Shown here: positions 1-7,004 of the stretch, piece after piece | Numbering within the stretch: position 1 is the stretch's first letter | How the letters are laid out: the number at the start of each line of letters is the position of its first letter | Assembly: GCA_002731665.1 (NCBI GenBank) | Contig: PCCJ01000058.1 | Span: 1 to 7,849, forward strand | Reading direction: 5' to 3' | Source: Actinomycetota bacterium | GTDB taxonomy: Bacteria; Actinomycetota; Acidimicrobiia; Acidimicrobiales; Poriferisodaliceae | DNA: 7,849 nt | Made by a program: the position numbers and the translations under genes | Notes under the pieces: model-generated | The model's input: the letters and a program-made list of their open reading frames with translations, nothing else | What the model was told of the DNA's origin: nothing | Databases searched by the model: none

Positions 1-1007
1 CCGCCAGCGTATCCTGTAGCTGCACCGTAGTTAGTCCACGAGCCGTTAGGTGTAGCGTGAAACCAGTGTGAGAACTGATAGCCGTAGTGGGCAGAGTTAA
101 CTGCTGCAAAGTTGTCGGGGTCAGCGTAGTTCTGGTTTCCAGAAGCTAGCCCCGCGTCGAAGGATGCGTCTGTGTGTACGAGGCCAAAGCCTATAGTACC
201 TTCTCCGCGAATGTCGAAAGTGTAGTATTCGCCTTTCTGGTCAATCGTAGCTGTTGACTTCAAGCCCGCGTAGTTAGCGTAGCCAGAACCGTCATAAGTG
301 AAGATGTCATCACCAATCGGGTCTATAGCGTCAACACCTTCTAGAGTGTATCCAGCGTCAACACCATCAACATCAGCCACCATAGTTGCGTATGGGTCTG
401 AGATAACAACTTGCTCGAAGGCTCCGACAGTGAATAGCTCGTTTAGCTTGTTCACAACGTCGTTCGGGCCACCAGTGATGTAGCTGCCATTAATCTGAAG
501 GTTAGCGTGTGGGCAGTCTTCGTAGATGGTTAAGCTGTTGCTACTGTGGTCGCTCGATACAATGTCGATGAGACCGTCAGTACCAAGAACCGCTTTGATA
601 GTGTTAACTCCGAAGCTTTCGCCGTTGTCGACCATGATAGAAGTCGATGTAGCGTCTAGTGCAAAGTTAGGATGCTCATCAAGTGCAGGTCGGACAGCAC
701 CACCAGCAGAGTAGCTAGATGCTTCTGTGTTGATGTAGTCTACAACTTGCTGAACTGAGTAGCCAAGGCCGTTTATTAGGTTCTCGCCGTTTTGGTTCTG
801 AACTCGCGTGGCCTTAAGTCGTCTAAACAACTTGCGAAAGGTTACGCCGTCAGCCATGTAGCGGTCAGTTCGCTGAATTACAATTCTGTCTGTCTCATCA
901 GCTTTGATAGAAGCGACGATAGTACCGAGGAACTTAGGCTCGACGGATGAGTTATCAAAGAAGATACAACCTTTGTTTGTATCTCCGTAAATTTGGATTT
1001 GTGCCAT
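1..1007 (-). CDS. Probable phage tail fibre / receptor-binding or lectin-like protein, 3' end missing
   Basis: This frame opens with ATG at 1007 and stays open to the left edge, giving 335 complete codons without a stop, so the C-terminus is missing. It starts MAQIQIYGDTNKGCIFFDNS. The first ~100 residues are mixed and fairly charged (RTDRYMADGVTFRKLFRRLK around 47-66). The rest is rich in Gly, Asp, Asn, Thr and aromatics with alternating beta-like stretches, for example YYTFDIRGEGTIGFGLVHTD (261-280) and QFSHWFHATPNGSW (311-324). That texture is typical of beta-sandwich (concanavalin-like) or fibre tip domains of phage adhesins. The AAAGGG sequence upstream serves as a ribosome site, and the gene begins 12 bases after the previous stop. 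Its place after a fibre and small beta-rich proteins supports a virion appendage role. No catalytic motif was recognised, and the adhesin function is inference. Confidence 0.6.
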   Translation of the reverse strand, partial: MAQIQIYGDTNKGCIFFDNSSVEPKFLGTIVASIKADETDRIVIQRTDRYMADGVTFRKLFRRLKATRVQNQNGENLINGLGYSVQQVVDYINTEASSYSAGGAVRPALDEHPNFALDATSTSIMVDNGESFGVNTIKAVLGTDGLIDIVSSDHSSNSLTIYEDCPHANLQINGSYITGGPNDVVNKLNELFTVGAFEQVVISDPYATMVADVDGVDAGYTLEGVDAIDPIGDDIFTYDGSGYANYAGLKSTATIDQKGEYYTFDIRGEGTIGFGLVHTDASFDAGLASGNQNYADPDNFAAVNSAHYGYQFSHWFHATPNGSWTNYGAATGYAG

Positions 1008-1019
1008 TATTTAGTCCCT

Positions 1020-1667
1020 TTACAGTTGGATGTACCAAGTTAATGCTCGCATTCGTACCGTACCTTCTACAGATGCTTTGACCTGAAATCGGCACTTACC
1101 AGCGTCACCTACTCCGTTCGTGTCGATTGTGTCGCCGACAAAGAAGGATAGCATAGGCTCGACTGTGTACTCTACATCTGCTCCCTGAGTCATGTTCAAC
1201 GATACTTCCTCAATAGCGAAGTCATCACTAGGTGTAGTACCTGAGTGACGGTTGAACAGAAGACGGGTCTCTAGCTGAGACTCATCAATATCTGGCTCGA
1301 AAGTCATAGATGCACGAAAGTTAGCGTGGGCGTGTAAGTCAAGACCTTCGAGGTCGAAGATGATTGGGTCTGCTTGAGTACCAGCACCAGTATGACCAGC
1401 AGGCTGTGCTGCTTTCATTGTGCTTGGTCGGTTATCAAACAATCCGAGAGCATCAGTTGTGATGTTCACGTCAATCCAAGTATTAGTATCTTCTAGCTCA
1501 ATCTCAGTCTCAGTAGCTACGCCACCTGTAAAGTAAAAGTTAGATAGTAATCCGTAGTAGCCTTGCGTGTAGTCACGAGCCAAGATAAGGTCGCTTGACT
1601 GTAATCCAGCAACAGGTGTACCGTTCTGAGTTACAGCCTGATTAACTCCGTTGATGAATAAAGCCAT
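1020..1667 (-). CDS. Probable small virion structural protein (215 aa), function unknown
   Basis: The 215-residue product starts MALFINGVNQAVTQNG. The sequence is Thr-, Asp- and Gly-rich with many short hydrophobic beta-like strands, few long helices, no signal peptide and no membrane segment. The C-terminal third (FFVGDTIDTNGVG near 174-186, then KCRFQVKASVEGTVRMRALT and ending WYIQL) reads like the last strands of a beta-sandwich, a fold common in phage neck, baseplate and fibre accessory proteins. Its ATG shares one base with the stop of the preceding gene (TAATG), and a perfect GGAGGT lies 7 bases upstream, so the start is secure and translation is probably coupled. Its position between other appendage-like genes suggests a virion component. 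No family was recognised, and the structural role is inferred from composition and neighbours. Confidence 0.6.
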   Translation of the reverse strand: MALFINGVNQAVTQNGTPVAGLQSSDLILARDYTQGYYGLLSNFYFTGGVATETEIELEDTNTWIDVNITTDALGLFDNRPSTMKAAQPAGHTGAGTQADPIIFDLEGLDLHAHANFRASMTFEPDIDESQLETRLLFNRHSGTTPSDDFAIEEVSLNMTQGADVEYTVEPMLSFFVGDTIDTNGVGDAGKCRFQVKASVEGTVRMRALTWYIQL

Positions 1668-2041
1668 TAGTTGACCTCCAAGTCTGCGTAGACAATGGTG
1701 AGGCCGTACTGAACTGCGTCAGCGTTGGCGTACTCAACTTTGAAGATGTCGCCCTTCTCTAAGAACATAGGCTCTGTGTAGAACACGCTAGTAGCGTCCT
1801 GCATTTCAGTTGCAAGGGTCGTACAAGCAAACTCAACGCCTTCATTCGGGTTCTGTACTGAAAGAACTAAGTTGCCAGCCGATGTAGGTGCTGAAGTAGT
1901 ACCTAATCGAAAGTTGATAATCTTAGTCCGCGATGTTGCGGTGTAAGTGAATGCAATTTGCCCACTGCCGCTTTCACGAAGAGTCTTCTCTCCGATCAAT
2001 GCCCCGACTGTAGCTTGTGCTGAGTGCTTGTGGTTTTTCAT
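1667..2041 (-). CDS. Hypothetical small beta-rich protein (124 aa), probable virion component
   Basis: The 124-residue product begins MKNHKHSAQATVGAL. After a short basic N-terminus, the rest alternates polar and hydrophobic residues (KIINFRLGTTSAPTSAGNLV at 40-59, MFLEKGDIFKVEYANADAVQ at 92-111, then YGLTIVYADLE), the pattern of a single beta-sandwich domain. Two strand-rich stretches near the C-terminus resemble the end of the next gene's product in style only, not in clear sequence identity. No membrane segment, cysteine cluster or catalytic motif is visible. It starts 3 bases after the stop of the 129-residue gene, with AGAGGA further upstream, and ends in a TAATG overlap with the 215-residue gene. 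The tight coupling suggests the two products are made in proportion and may interact. The specific role is unknown. Confidence 0.6.
   Translation of the reverse strand: MKNHKHSAQATVGALIGEKTLRESGSGQIAFTYTATSRTKIINFRLGTTSAPTSAGNLVLSVQNPNEGVEFACTTLATEMQDATSVFYTEPMFLEKGDIFKVEYANADAVQYGLTIVYADLEVN
1674..1679 (-). promoter_or_regulatory. Ribosome binding site (GGAGGT) for the 215-residue gene
   Basis: GGAGGT, the strongest Shine-Dalgarno match in the window, lies 7 bases before the ATG at 1667, inside the 3' end of the preceding gene. It supports high expression of a structural protein and coupling at the TAATG junction. Confidence 0.75.
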
Positions 2042-2044
2042 TAT

Positions 2045-2434
2045 TTAGTTTTCCTCTTGTTGTTCATCCCATTCAGGACGAAGTTCTACCAAAGTTAAAG
2101 CCCCATCTGCCCAAGTGTAAGCACCTTCTGTTAGATGCCGTGGCTCGACTAGTTGCAGAAATCCCTGCAAGTCGATAGCCATGAAGTGGGCAGCCTGTGC
2201 AGCAGAGTCGGTAAGCATCATCTGAAACTTAGCTGGGTCTGCGTCAATGATGGCCTGCATGTCTTCCATCGAGCGAGCGTTCTCGCCGTGGGTTACAGGG
2301 GTACACCAGCAGATATCTAGCTGCTTGGCCCATTCCGAAACTTGCCGCTTAAATTCGCGGTCTGCTCGGACTAGGATGTTATTAAGTATAGTAGCCGCAT
2401 CTGGGCTAACTGGAGGTATCTCGTACTTGCTCAT
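2045..2434 (-). CDS. Hypothetical protein (129 aa) downstream of tail fibre; possible fibre accessory or assembly factor
   Basis: The 129-residue product begins MSKYEIPPVSPDAATILNNI. Unlike its beta-rich neighbours it looks mainly helical: residues 12-40 (ATILNNILVRADREFKRQVS and on) form an amphipathic helix, 55-93 are helical and rich in Ala, Met and Gln, and the C-terminus is acidic (EWDEQQEEN). It has a short CWC motif at 42-44 but no second metal-binding pair. GGAG lies 6 bases before the ATG, which fixes the start. The gene follows the fibre stop by 21 bases. In many phages a small gene right after the fibre encodes an assembly chaperone or a baseplate-side accessory protein, so that is a reasonable guess from position. 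No family was recognised from the sequence itself. Confidence 0.55.
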   Translation of the reverse strand: MSKYEIPPVSPDAATILNNILVRADREFKRQVSEWAKQLDICWCTPVTHGENARSMEDMQAIIDADPAKFQMMLTDSAAQAAHFMAIDLQGFLQLVEPRHLTEGAYTWADGALTLVELRPEWDEQQEEN

Positions 2435-2455
2435 ATTTCGCTCCGAAGGTTAAAG

Positions 2456-4702
2456 TTAAATTAAGAACCAGTTAGTGCCATCGCTGACCAACTTCGCTGT
2501 TTCATATTGGGTAGCTAAAGTTTTAGTAGCAGCACCATCAATGGTTGCTCCTGTAGCAGTTATTGTTACAGCGTTAGCTGAACTGTCAATCTTCTTAATC
2601 ACATACTCATTACCGACTTGGGATGTAGAGCCTGACGGTATTGTTATTGCTATTGCGTTCGATGTGCAGTCGCAAAGATTTGTTGTGTCTGTTGTACTTA
2701 ACGAATCTGCTGCTGCTGTTATTGTCTGCAAAGAATTAAAGGTTGCACTCGTAAAGGCCCTTGCGTAATATTTAGTGGCACTTCCGAGGTTGTGACTGCC
2801 ATTGCTAGAAGGTGCTACGTTCGTGTAGGTCGTTAAAGCGTTAGAAGTTAGGTACAACCTTGTTGAGTCACCTACCATAAACTGTAGGTTTCTCGAAGTA
2901 CCACTGCCAGTCTTATGAGTTCCAATTTGGAGAGCATTGCCCACCCAGTTGAAACCTCCAAATTCAGTATCTGTGTCGCCTCCACTTCCGAGGTTGTATA
3001 GATTGTACGAGCCGCCAACTTCGGAAACTAGATTGCCACTGAATGAGCCATCTACAGAGTATACGTTCTCCCAACGGTTAGTCGAAAGACCTAGTTCTAC
3101 GGCTCCATTACTAGTTGGTCGAAAAGTAGTATCAAAAATACCATAGCTAACTGCACCGTTATGTTTCACATATATCGGGTTAGTAGAAGGTGATTCTATG
3201 AAGATACTTCCTGTACCATCGCCGGAGAAGTTGTTAGACGTTACAGTGCCACTGAAGTTACCAGCTACAGAGTATACATTAGACCATCTTTGGCTGGATG
3301 TTCCGGTGGCAATCAGCCCATTTGAGCTAGGTCTGAAATTTGTTGTGACATATACTGAACCATTCTCTGCTACAAGTCGTGCAGAGCCTCCAGTACGAAT
3401 GACGGCTTGGTTGAAAGCAGGTTTGACGTTAATCTGGCAATCAGCTGAACCGAACTCTAATTGTGGCTCGGCTCCTGAACCTGTAGCTTTGGAATACATC
3501 TTATAGACGTTTCCGTCAAAACTAGCCTCATAAAACTCAGTGTCAGTGTCGCCTTCTGTTCCTAGGTTGTACTGCTTATAAGAACCGCCAGCTTCGGAAG
3601 TTAGGTTGCCGCTGAATGAGCCATCAATAGAATATACATCAGACCATCTAAAGCCGCTCTCACCAAGAGCGTAAGTATCATCAGCTAAGGGTCTAATGTT
3701 GTCTGCTCGAACATCGTTTGCTATTAGAGTGTTTGTTCCAATCGTGCAGGTAGTTGAGTTGACAGTTAGCTTAGCTATGTTGTTATATTTCCACTTAAGA
3801 GTACCGTTTGTGGTGTCTAATTCTAGACCTCGGTAAGCTACTCCAACAGAACCACCTAATTTAAGTAGCGTATCTGAATTAACTTCGTCTGTGTTCAATA
3901 CGCCAGAGAAGTCACCATCAATAGAATATGTGTTGTTCCAAGGAACGCTACTAGTACCTAGTGTGAAGTTACCTGCACCGCCGTTCCACTGCTCAACATT
4001 TCCCTTCAAGCGAAGGAAGTTAAAACCCCACTGTAGGGCAGAGTCTGCAAATCTATTCAGCGAGCCGCCATCTGTAGTTAGGGATATGTTCCCTGCTCCT
4101 GTGGACTCTTGGATGTCCGATGCGGTTACAGTACCACTGAAGTCACCATCTACTGAATATGTGTTACCCCATCTCTTAGTTGATGTACCATTAGTGATAG
4201 TTGAATAGTTCGGCAAAACGTCTTCGTACATGAATATGCCAGCACCGCCGATACCCACTCTAAAAGAACCAGCGTGCTTAATGTGCATTTGACCTGAGTC
4301 AATGTCTAAGCCCCCTGTGGCCTTTATAACCCCACTGAAGTCACCATCTACAGAAGCAACACTACCCCATCTACGGCCATCAATACCGAGAGCGATGTCT
4401 CCGTCACCATCAGCGGGCCGGAAGTTAGTCGCGTTCATGAAGTATTTAGGATTCACGCCGAATGTGTAGGTGTGACTACCAGCAGAAGCATAAGTGTTAG
4501 TTAGGCTAGTTGAAGTGATAGCGTCAGTCGATAGACCATTATCGAAAGTGTGGTCACCTGTCCAAGTGTAATCACCACCAGTATCAACACCAGTCACGCC
4601 AATTATGGACTGTGCTGATGCTTGGTCTACTGCTGTAAGTAGGTCACGACCGATTGAAGTCGAGTCAATTATCTGTGGGGTTACTATTGCTGTCTGGCCC
4701 AT
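2456..4702 (-). CDS. Repeat-containing phage tail fibre protein (748 aa)
   Basis: This 748-residue protein probably forms a trimeric host-recognition fibre. The N-terminal part contains SIGRDLLTAVDQASAQSIIG (16-35), a variant of the 'GRxLLtAxdxxAxRxxLG' motif seen near the N-terminus of many phage fibres. The middle (about 90-650) is a shaft of repeated units with the core RWxxVYSVDGxFSG, in six clear copies with RW or PW at 111, 177, 254, 352, 472 and 543. Most copies follow an 'xFRPxxxGxxxLG' lead-in. The C-terminal ~90 residues (SLQTITAAADSLSTTDTTNL at 657-676, YVIKKIDSSANAVTI, then TLATQYETAKLVSDGTNWFL) match a small beta-domain common at phage fibre ends. The composition is Ser/Thr/Gly/Asn-rich with no membrane segment. 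The start has AAGGAG 7 bases upstream and overlaps the end of the zinc-ribbon gene by 38 bases. No endosialidase-type autoprotease or enzyme domain was recognised, so the receptor is unknown. Confidence 0.85.
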   Translation of the reverse strand: MGQTAIVTPQIIDSTSIGRDLLTAVDQASAQSIIGVTGVDTGGDYTWTGDHTFDNGLSTDAITSTSLTNTYASAGSHTYTFGVNPKYFMNATNFRPADGDGDIALGIDGRRWGSVASVDGDFSGVIKATGGLDIDSGQMHIKHAGSFRVGIGGAGIFMYEDVLPNYSTITNGTSTKRWGNTYSVDGDFSGTVTASDIQESTGAGNISLTTDGGSLNRFADSALQWGFNFLRLKGNVEQWNGGAGNFTLGTSSVPWNNTYSIDGDFSGVLNTDEVNSDTLLKLGGSVGVAYRGLELDTTNGTLKWKYNNIAKLTVNSTTCTIGTNTLIANDVRADNIRPLADDTYALGESGFRWSDVYSIDGSFSGNLTSEAGGSYKQYNLGTEGDTDTEFYEASFDGNVYKMYSKATGSGAEPQLEFGSADCQINVKPAFNQAVIRTGGSARLVAENGSVYVTTNFRPSSNGLIATGTSSQRWSNVYSVAGNFSGTVTSNNFSGDGTGSIFIESPSTNPIYVKHNGAVSYGIFDTTFRPTSNGAVELGLSTNRWENVYSVDGSFSGNLVSEVGGSYNLYNLGSGGDTDTEFGGFNWVGNALQIGTHKTGSGTSRNLQFMVGDSTRLYLTSNALTTYTNVAPSSNGSHNLGSATKYYARAFTSATFNSLQTITAAADSLSTTDTTNLCDCTSNAIAITIPSGSTSQVGNEYVIKKIDSSANAVTITATGATIDGAATKTLATQYETAKLVSDGTNWFLI
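2960..3082 (-). repeat. Extended shaft module, copy B (paired with 3533-3655)
   Basis: This is the second copy of the extended module, in the sixth fibre repeat (residues 541-581). It keeps the same order as copy A: RWxxVYS(V/I)DGSFSGNL, SExGGSY, YNLG, GDTDTEF. The sequence after the module has diverged (GGFNWVGNALQIGTHKTGSG here, YEASFDGNVYKMYSKATGSG in copy A), though the terminal TGSG is kept. Confidence 0.75.
3023..4378 (-). repeat. Six-copy imperfect repeat in the tail-fibre shaft
   Basis: Six ~20-residue units with the consensus RWxxVYS(V/I)DGxFSGxVxS are encoded at about 4319-4378, 4121-4180, 3890-3949, 3596-3655, 3236-3295 and 3023-3082. Unit 1 has VAS in place of VYS, unit 3 has PW in place of RW, and unit 5 has AG in place of DG. 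Spacing between copies varies (about 66, 77, 98, 120 and 71 residues), so different inserts sit between a constant motif. The plus-strand word 'ccactgaa' followed by 'gtca/gttac/tgag' and 'ccatc' recurs at most copies, so similarity is visible in DNA as well as protein. A degenerate seventh copy (YYARAFTSATFNS, residues 645-657) may precede the tip domain. Confidence 0.85.
3533..3655 (-). repeat. Extended shaft module, copy A (paired with 2960-3082)
   Basis: Around the fourth fibre repeat the unit continues past FSG as GNLTSEAGGSYKQYNLG, then GDTDTEF (to residue 390). The sixth repeat continues the same way (GNLVSEVGGSYNLYNLG, then GDTDTEF). Further downstream both copies share a KxTGSG stretch (405-410 and 597-601). 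The two segments share long runs of DNA identity, such as the plus-strand 'ctgaatgagccatc', which suggests intragenic duplication or gene conversion. The other four copies lack this extension. Confidence 0.75.
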
Positions 4703-4862
4703 TGTTGGACTCCTTCTTCTTTCGAGGTGTGATTACGTTGAATCTGATCTGTCCGCATTTATCGCATCGGACACGTTGAACCGAATCAGTACCCCTACTT
4801 ACCGGATTGCCTACTTTAGTGTGCTTCTTAGCACCACATTTAATACAACTATTCTTGGACAT
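4665..4862 (-). CDS. Small zinc-ribbon protein (65 aa)
   Basis: The 65-residue product has two CxxC pairs: C6-x2-C9 (CIKCG) and C33-x2-C36 (CDKCG), 23 residues apart. This is a classic zinc-ribbon arrangement, presumably binding one zinc ion. The spacing and the 'VRCDKCGQIRF' knuckle resemble the ribbons at the N-termini of some transposase and transcription-factor-like proteins. The C-terminal ~20 residues are a basic patch (PRKKK, 46-50) followed by a disordered Asn/Ser/Pro-rich tail. The start overlaps the terminase end by 14 bases, with GGAG 8 bases upstream, and the end overlaps the fibre gene by 38 bases. Zinc ribbons of this size bind nucleic acid or proteins, so a role in packaging or late gene control is possible but is only inferred from position. 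Confidence 0.75.
   Translation of the reverse strand: MSKNSCIKCGAKKHTKVGNPVSRGTDSVQRVRCDKCGQIRFNVITPRKKKESNNGPDSNSNPTDN
4710..4715 (-). promoter_or_regulatory. Ribosome binding site (AAGGAG) for the tail-fibre gene
   Basis: AAGGAG is placed 7 bases before the ATG at 4702, inside the zinc-ribbon coding region. It fixes the fibre start despite the 38-base overlap with that gene. Confidence 0.75.
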
Positions 4863-6993
4863 AGCGTCTTCTCCGTTTCTTCTTGTTTCCTGAAGCCTTG
4901 AGCTTTAGAGATGCAACATCGTTTTGTATGTCAGCACCTTTAATGCTTGCAAGGATGTAACATCCTACAGTAGAGTCAAACAAGTGGTTATCTCGACCGA
5001 CATGAACAACTTTCCATTGCTCGATCTGACGACCAGCACCTTCGACTAAAACTCCTTCTTCAGCAGTCATCTGCTCAGCGAGCATCTGAATGTTTGGCAG
5101 TCTGCCATTGTCTCTACCACCGTAGACGGTCAAAGCCGATCTTGATGATGGAGGTGTGCGAAGAGCGTTATCTACTCTTGACTTCCAAAGGTTAGAGTCT
5201 GAGATAATGCTAGTGCAACCGTATCGGTTCGGCATCATCTTCCATTGTCCGACTAAAGAAGCTGGTACGTCTGGCTTTCGCTCAGGATCTACCAAAGGCT
5301 TCTTAAGTGGAGTAGAACCCCATCCCTTCATAGCATATAACATACGGCTCTGAGCGTGTCGCTTGCAGAACTGAAGTACGGTGTCATGCTCTTGTCCCCA
5401 GCCGCTATCAATCCCGATAGCTTCAACTGGTATTGATCGTCCACCTTCGTCTTTATAGTCGATAGATAGAGTCTCATTCACGAAGTCGTTAAGTCCTTCG
5501 ATCAATGCCGCTGAGTATTCCAACTCAGGGTTGCGTGCGTGTATGGTCTTCTTGACGCCAGCTAAGTTAACATAGCTCTTATTCTGGTCAGGCCATACAC
5601 CTGCGTTTAATACATGTGCCCGATATGTAGCTTTCTCGAAAGCCACTACGCTGTACCAAAGACATTTAAGCGAGATGTCTGCAAAGACAGTGATCATGTC
5701 CATGCCAGCAGGTACTACGTTTCGAGGTACTTCAATCTGACGTGAGATAATGTCTTCTGGTTTCAGCTTAACCTTCATGCCCTGATTAAGTGGAGCAGGC
5801 TGGTTCATGAACTCTGCGAAGAAAGCAGGTGCATCTTTGAGATACAAGTTCATGCAGTTCTGAATAGCAGATACTTCGTCTTTGTTCTTACGTGCTTCCC
5901 AGAGTGCTGAGGTGTTGCCGTCAGCCCATCTGTTAGCTTCGTACAGGTTGTTTGCGTGGGTAGTGCCATCGAGTAGGTCGAAGCGTCTAACTTCGCGGTA
6001 CTCGTTCTCCCAGAAGTCTGTGATCTTCTTCTCTTCTTCTGGTGTGTCAGCATCTTCCCAAGGCATCTTATCTAATGCACCAAAGCGAACCCCTTTGAAG
6101 GTAGGCTGCTTTTCGTGGTTCATCAACTGATCCGAAAGGTCGTCTTCGTAAACAATCGTAGTAGGAACTAGAACTCCACATGGTCGCTCAGGCGATCCAA
6201 GGAAGCCGATGTCACCTGCTAGAATGCTTAGTCGCTTCTCAACCTGTGCAGGAGATGCAGCAGACTCGCGGGTCTGAGGATCGTCTACAACACATAGCTG
6301 AGGTCGGATAACCCGTCCATCTGGTCTCTCTACAGCCTTACCACGCAATCCAGATTCCATAGATGCGAAGTCTAGGATGCCTGTGAAGTTAGGCTTTACT
6401 TGTGAGTACCATGAAGCATGATCTACGAAGTTAGCTAAGGTTGGGAATATTAACTTATCCGAACCCCATCGAAGCTCTGTAGTAGTTTCGTGGAATCTCT
6501 GTCCACCTGCTTTACGTGCTTCACCATTACACCATTGAATAGGTAGTATGATCTCTGGGTAATCTTTAGCTAACTCTTCATTGAATCGAAGTGTAGTCTT
6601 GATACTAGCCAGTCGAGCAGATGAAGCACCTTTGTCAGCCGCAACATACAAAGCGTATTCTACATGGCCGTTCAAAAGTGACCAGATCATCGCCCAGTGA
6701 CATAGGGTTGACTTGCCACTACCGCGAGGTAGAGCTAATGCAAATGAACCGCTATTCAATGTTGATTGTTCAATCTTCTCAATTACTTCTAGGTGAGCAG
6801 GTGACCACTCAAGGCCAAAGGCTTCAGAGCCATACTGCTCACAGAAGAACTTAAAAGAGTCTGCTGCTTCTAGTCTACGATCAAGAGTCTCAGGTTTAGT
6901 AACGAGCTTGGAATACTTATCCCAGTACGCAAGGTCTTGTGCTGACCTTCTACGCTTCTCGTTCTGTGCTGCTCCTGTATCGTAACTAGACAT
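4849..6993 (-). CDS. terL: Phage terminase large subunit (GpA-like), DNA-packaging ATPase and nuclease
   Basis: This 714-residue motor protein cuts concatemeric phage DNA and drives it into the prohead through the portal. The N-terminal ATPase has Walker A PRGSGKST at 89-96 and a Walker B-like LCVVDD at 233-238. FMNQPAP (395-401) lies near the end of this half. The C-terminal RNase H-like nuclease shows candidate metal-binding acids D439 (VFADIS), D529 (GIDSGWG) and D673 (DNHLFDSTVGCYILAS). The AMKGWG (554-559) and HVGRDNHLFDS (664-674) stretches resemble the lambda GpA-type group more than the T4 or T7 types. Its length suits this group. It ends in a strongly basic tail (KKKRRRRYVQE). The ATG has AGAGG 7 bases upstream, overlapping the stop of the preceding gene. 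No small terminase subunit is visible in the window. The subfamily assignment is less certain than the terminase call. Confidence 0.93.
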   Translation of the reverse strand: MSSYDTGAAQNEKRRRSAQDLAYWDKYSKLVTKPETLDRRLEAADSFKFFCEQYGSEAFGLEWSPAHLEVIEKIEQSTLNSGSFALALPRGSGKSTLCHWAMIWSLLNGHVEYALYVAADKGASSARLASIKTTLRFNEELAKDYPEIILPIQWCNGEARKAGGQRFHETTTELRWGSDKLIFPTLANFVDHASWYSQVKPNFTGILDFASMESGLRGKAVERPDGRVIRPQLCVVDDPQTRESAASPAQVEKRLSILAGDIGFLGSPERPCGVLVPTTIVYEDDLSDQLMNHEKQPTFKGVRFGALDKMPWEDADTPEEEKKITDFWENEYREVRRFDLLDGTTHANNLYEANRWADGNTSALWEARKNKDEVSAIQNCMNLYLKDAPAFFAEFMNQPAPLNQGMKVKLKPEDIISRQIEVPRNVVPAGMDMITVFADISLKCLWYSVVAFEKATYRAHVLNAGVWPDQNKSYVNLAGVKKTIHARNPELEYSAALIEGLNDFVNETLSIDYKDEGGRSIPVEAIGIDSGWGQEHDTVLQFCKRHAQSRMLYAMKGWGSTPLKKPLVDPERKPDVPASLVGQWKMMPNRYGCTSIISDSNLWKSRVDNALRTPPSSRSALTVYGGRDNGRLPNIQMLAEQMTAEEGVLVEGAGRQIEQWKVVHVGRDNHLFDSTVGCYILASIKGADIQNDVASLKLKASGNKKKRRRRYVQE
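4871..4874 (-). promoter_or_regulatory. Ribosome binding site (GGAG) for the zinc-ribbon gene
   Basis: GGAG lies 8 bases before the ATG at 4862 and within the end of terL. The stretch AAACGGAGAAGACGC simultaneously encodes the Arg-rich tail of the terminase. Confidence 0.7.
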
Positions 6994-7004
6994 GACGCAA
7001 CCTC

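Noticed and set aside
298..714. Plus-strand open frames of about 60 codons opposite the left-edge gene
   Set aside because: They lie antisense to a long, coherent minus-strand frame, lack good ribosome sites and have Ser/Pro-rich translations typical of reverse-complement shadows.
1005..2049. Identical 11-base ACTAAATAATG at the starts at 1007 and 2041
   Set aside because: It is too short and AT-rich to claim as a regulatory element; it is noted only as a similar translation-start context.
2475..4208. Several plus-strand frames of 70-105 codons opposite the tail fibre
   Set aside because: Their repeated PxxSPSTEYV-like words are just the complement of the fibre repeat, so they are shadows and not an antisense gene family.
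4849..4862. Possible programmed frameshift fusing terL to the zinc-ribbon frame
   Set aside because: The purine-rich AAGAAACGGAGAAGACGC contains no clear slippery heptamer, and the overlap is well explained by a normal GGAG site and ATG.
4605..4901. Plus-strand 98-codon frame with hydrophobic stretches across the zinc-ribbon gene
   Set aside because: It is antisense to three overlapping minus-strand genes that have ribosome sites and recognisable motifs, and the hydrophobic look is explained by complementing polar and basic codons.
5850..6053. Minus-strand 67-codon frame inside terL in another reading frame
   Set aside because: It is fully internal to a well-supported gene, has no convincing ribosome site and shows no recognisable motif.
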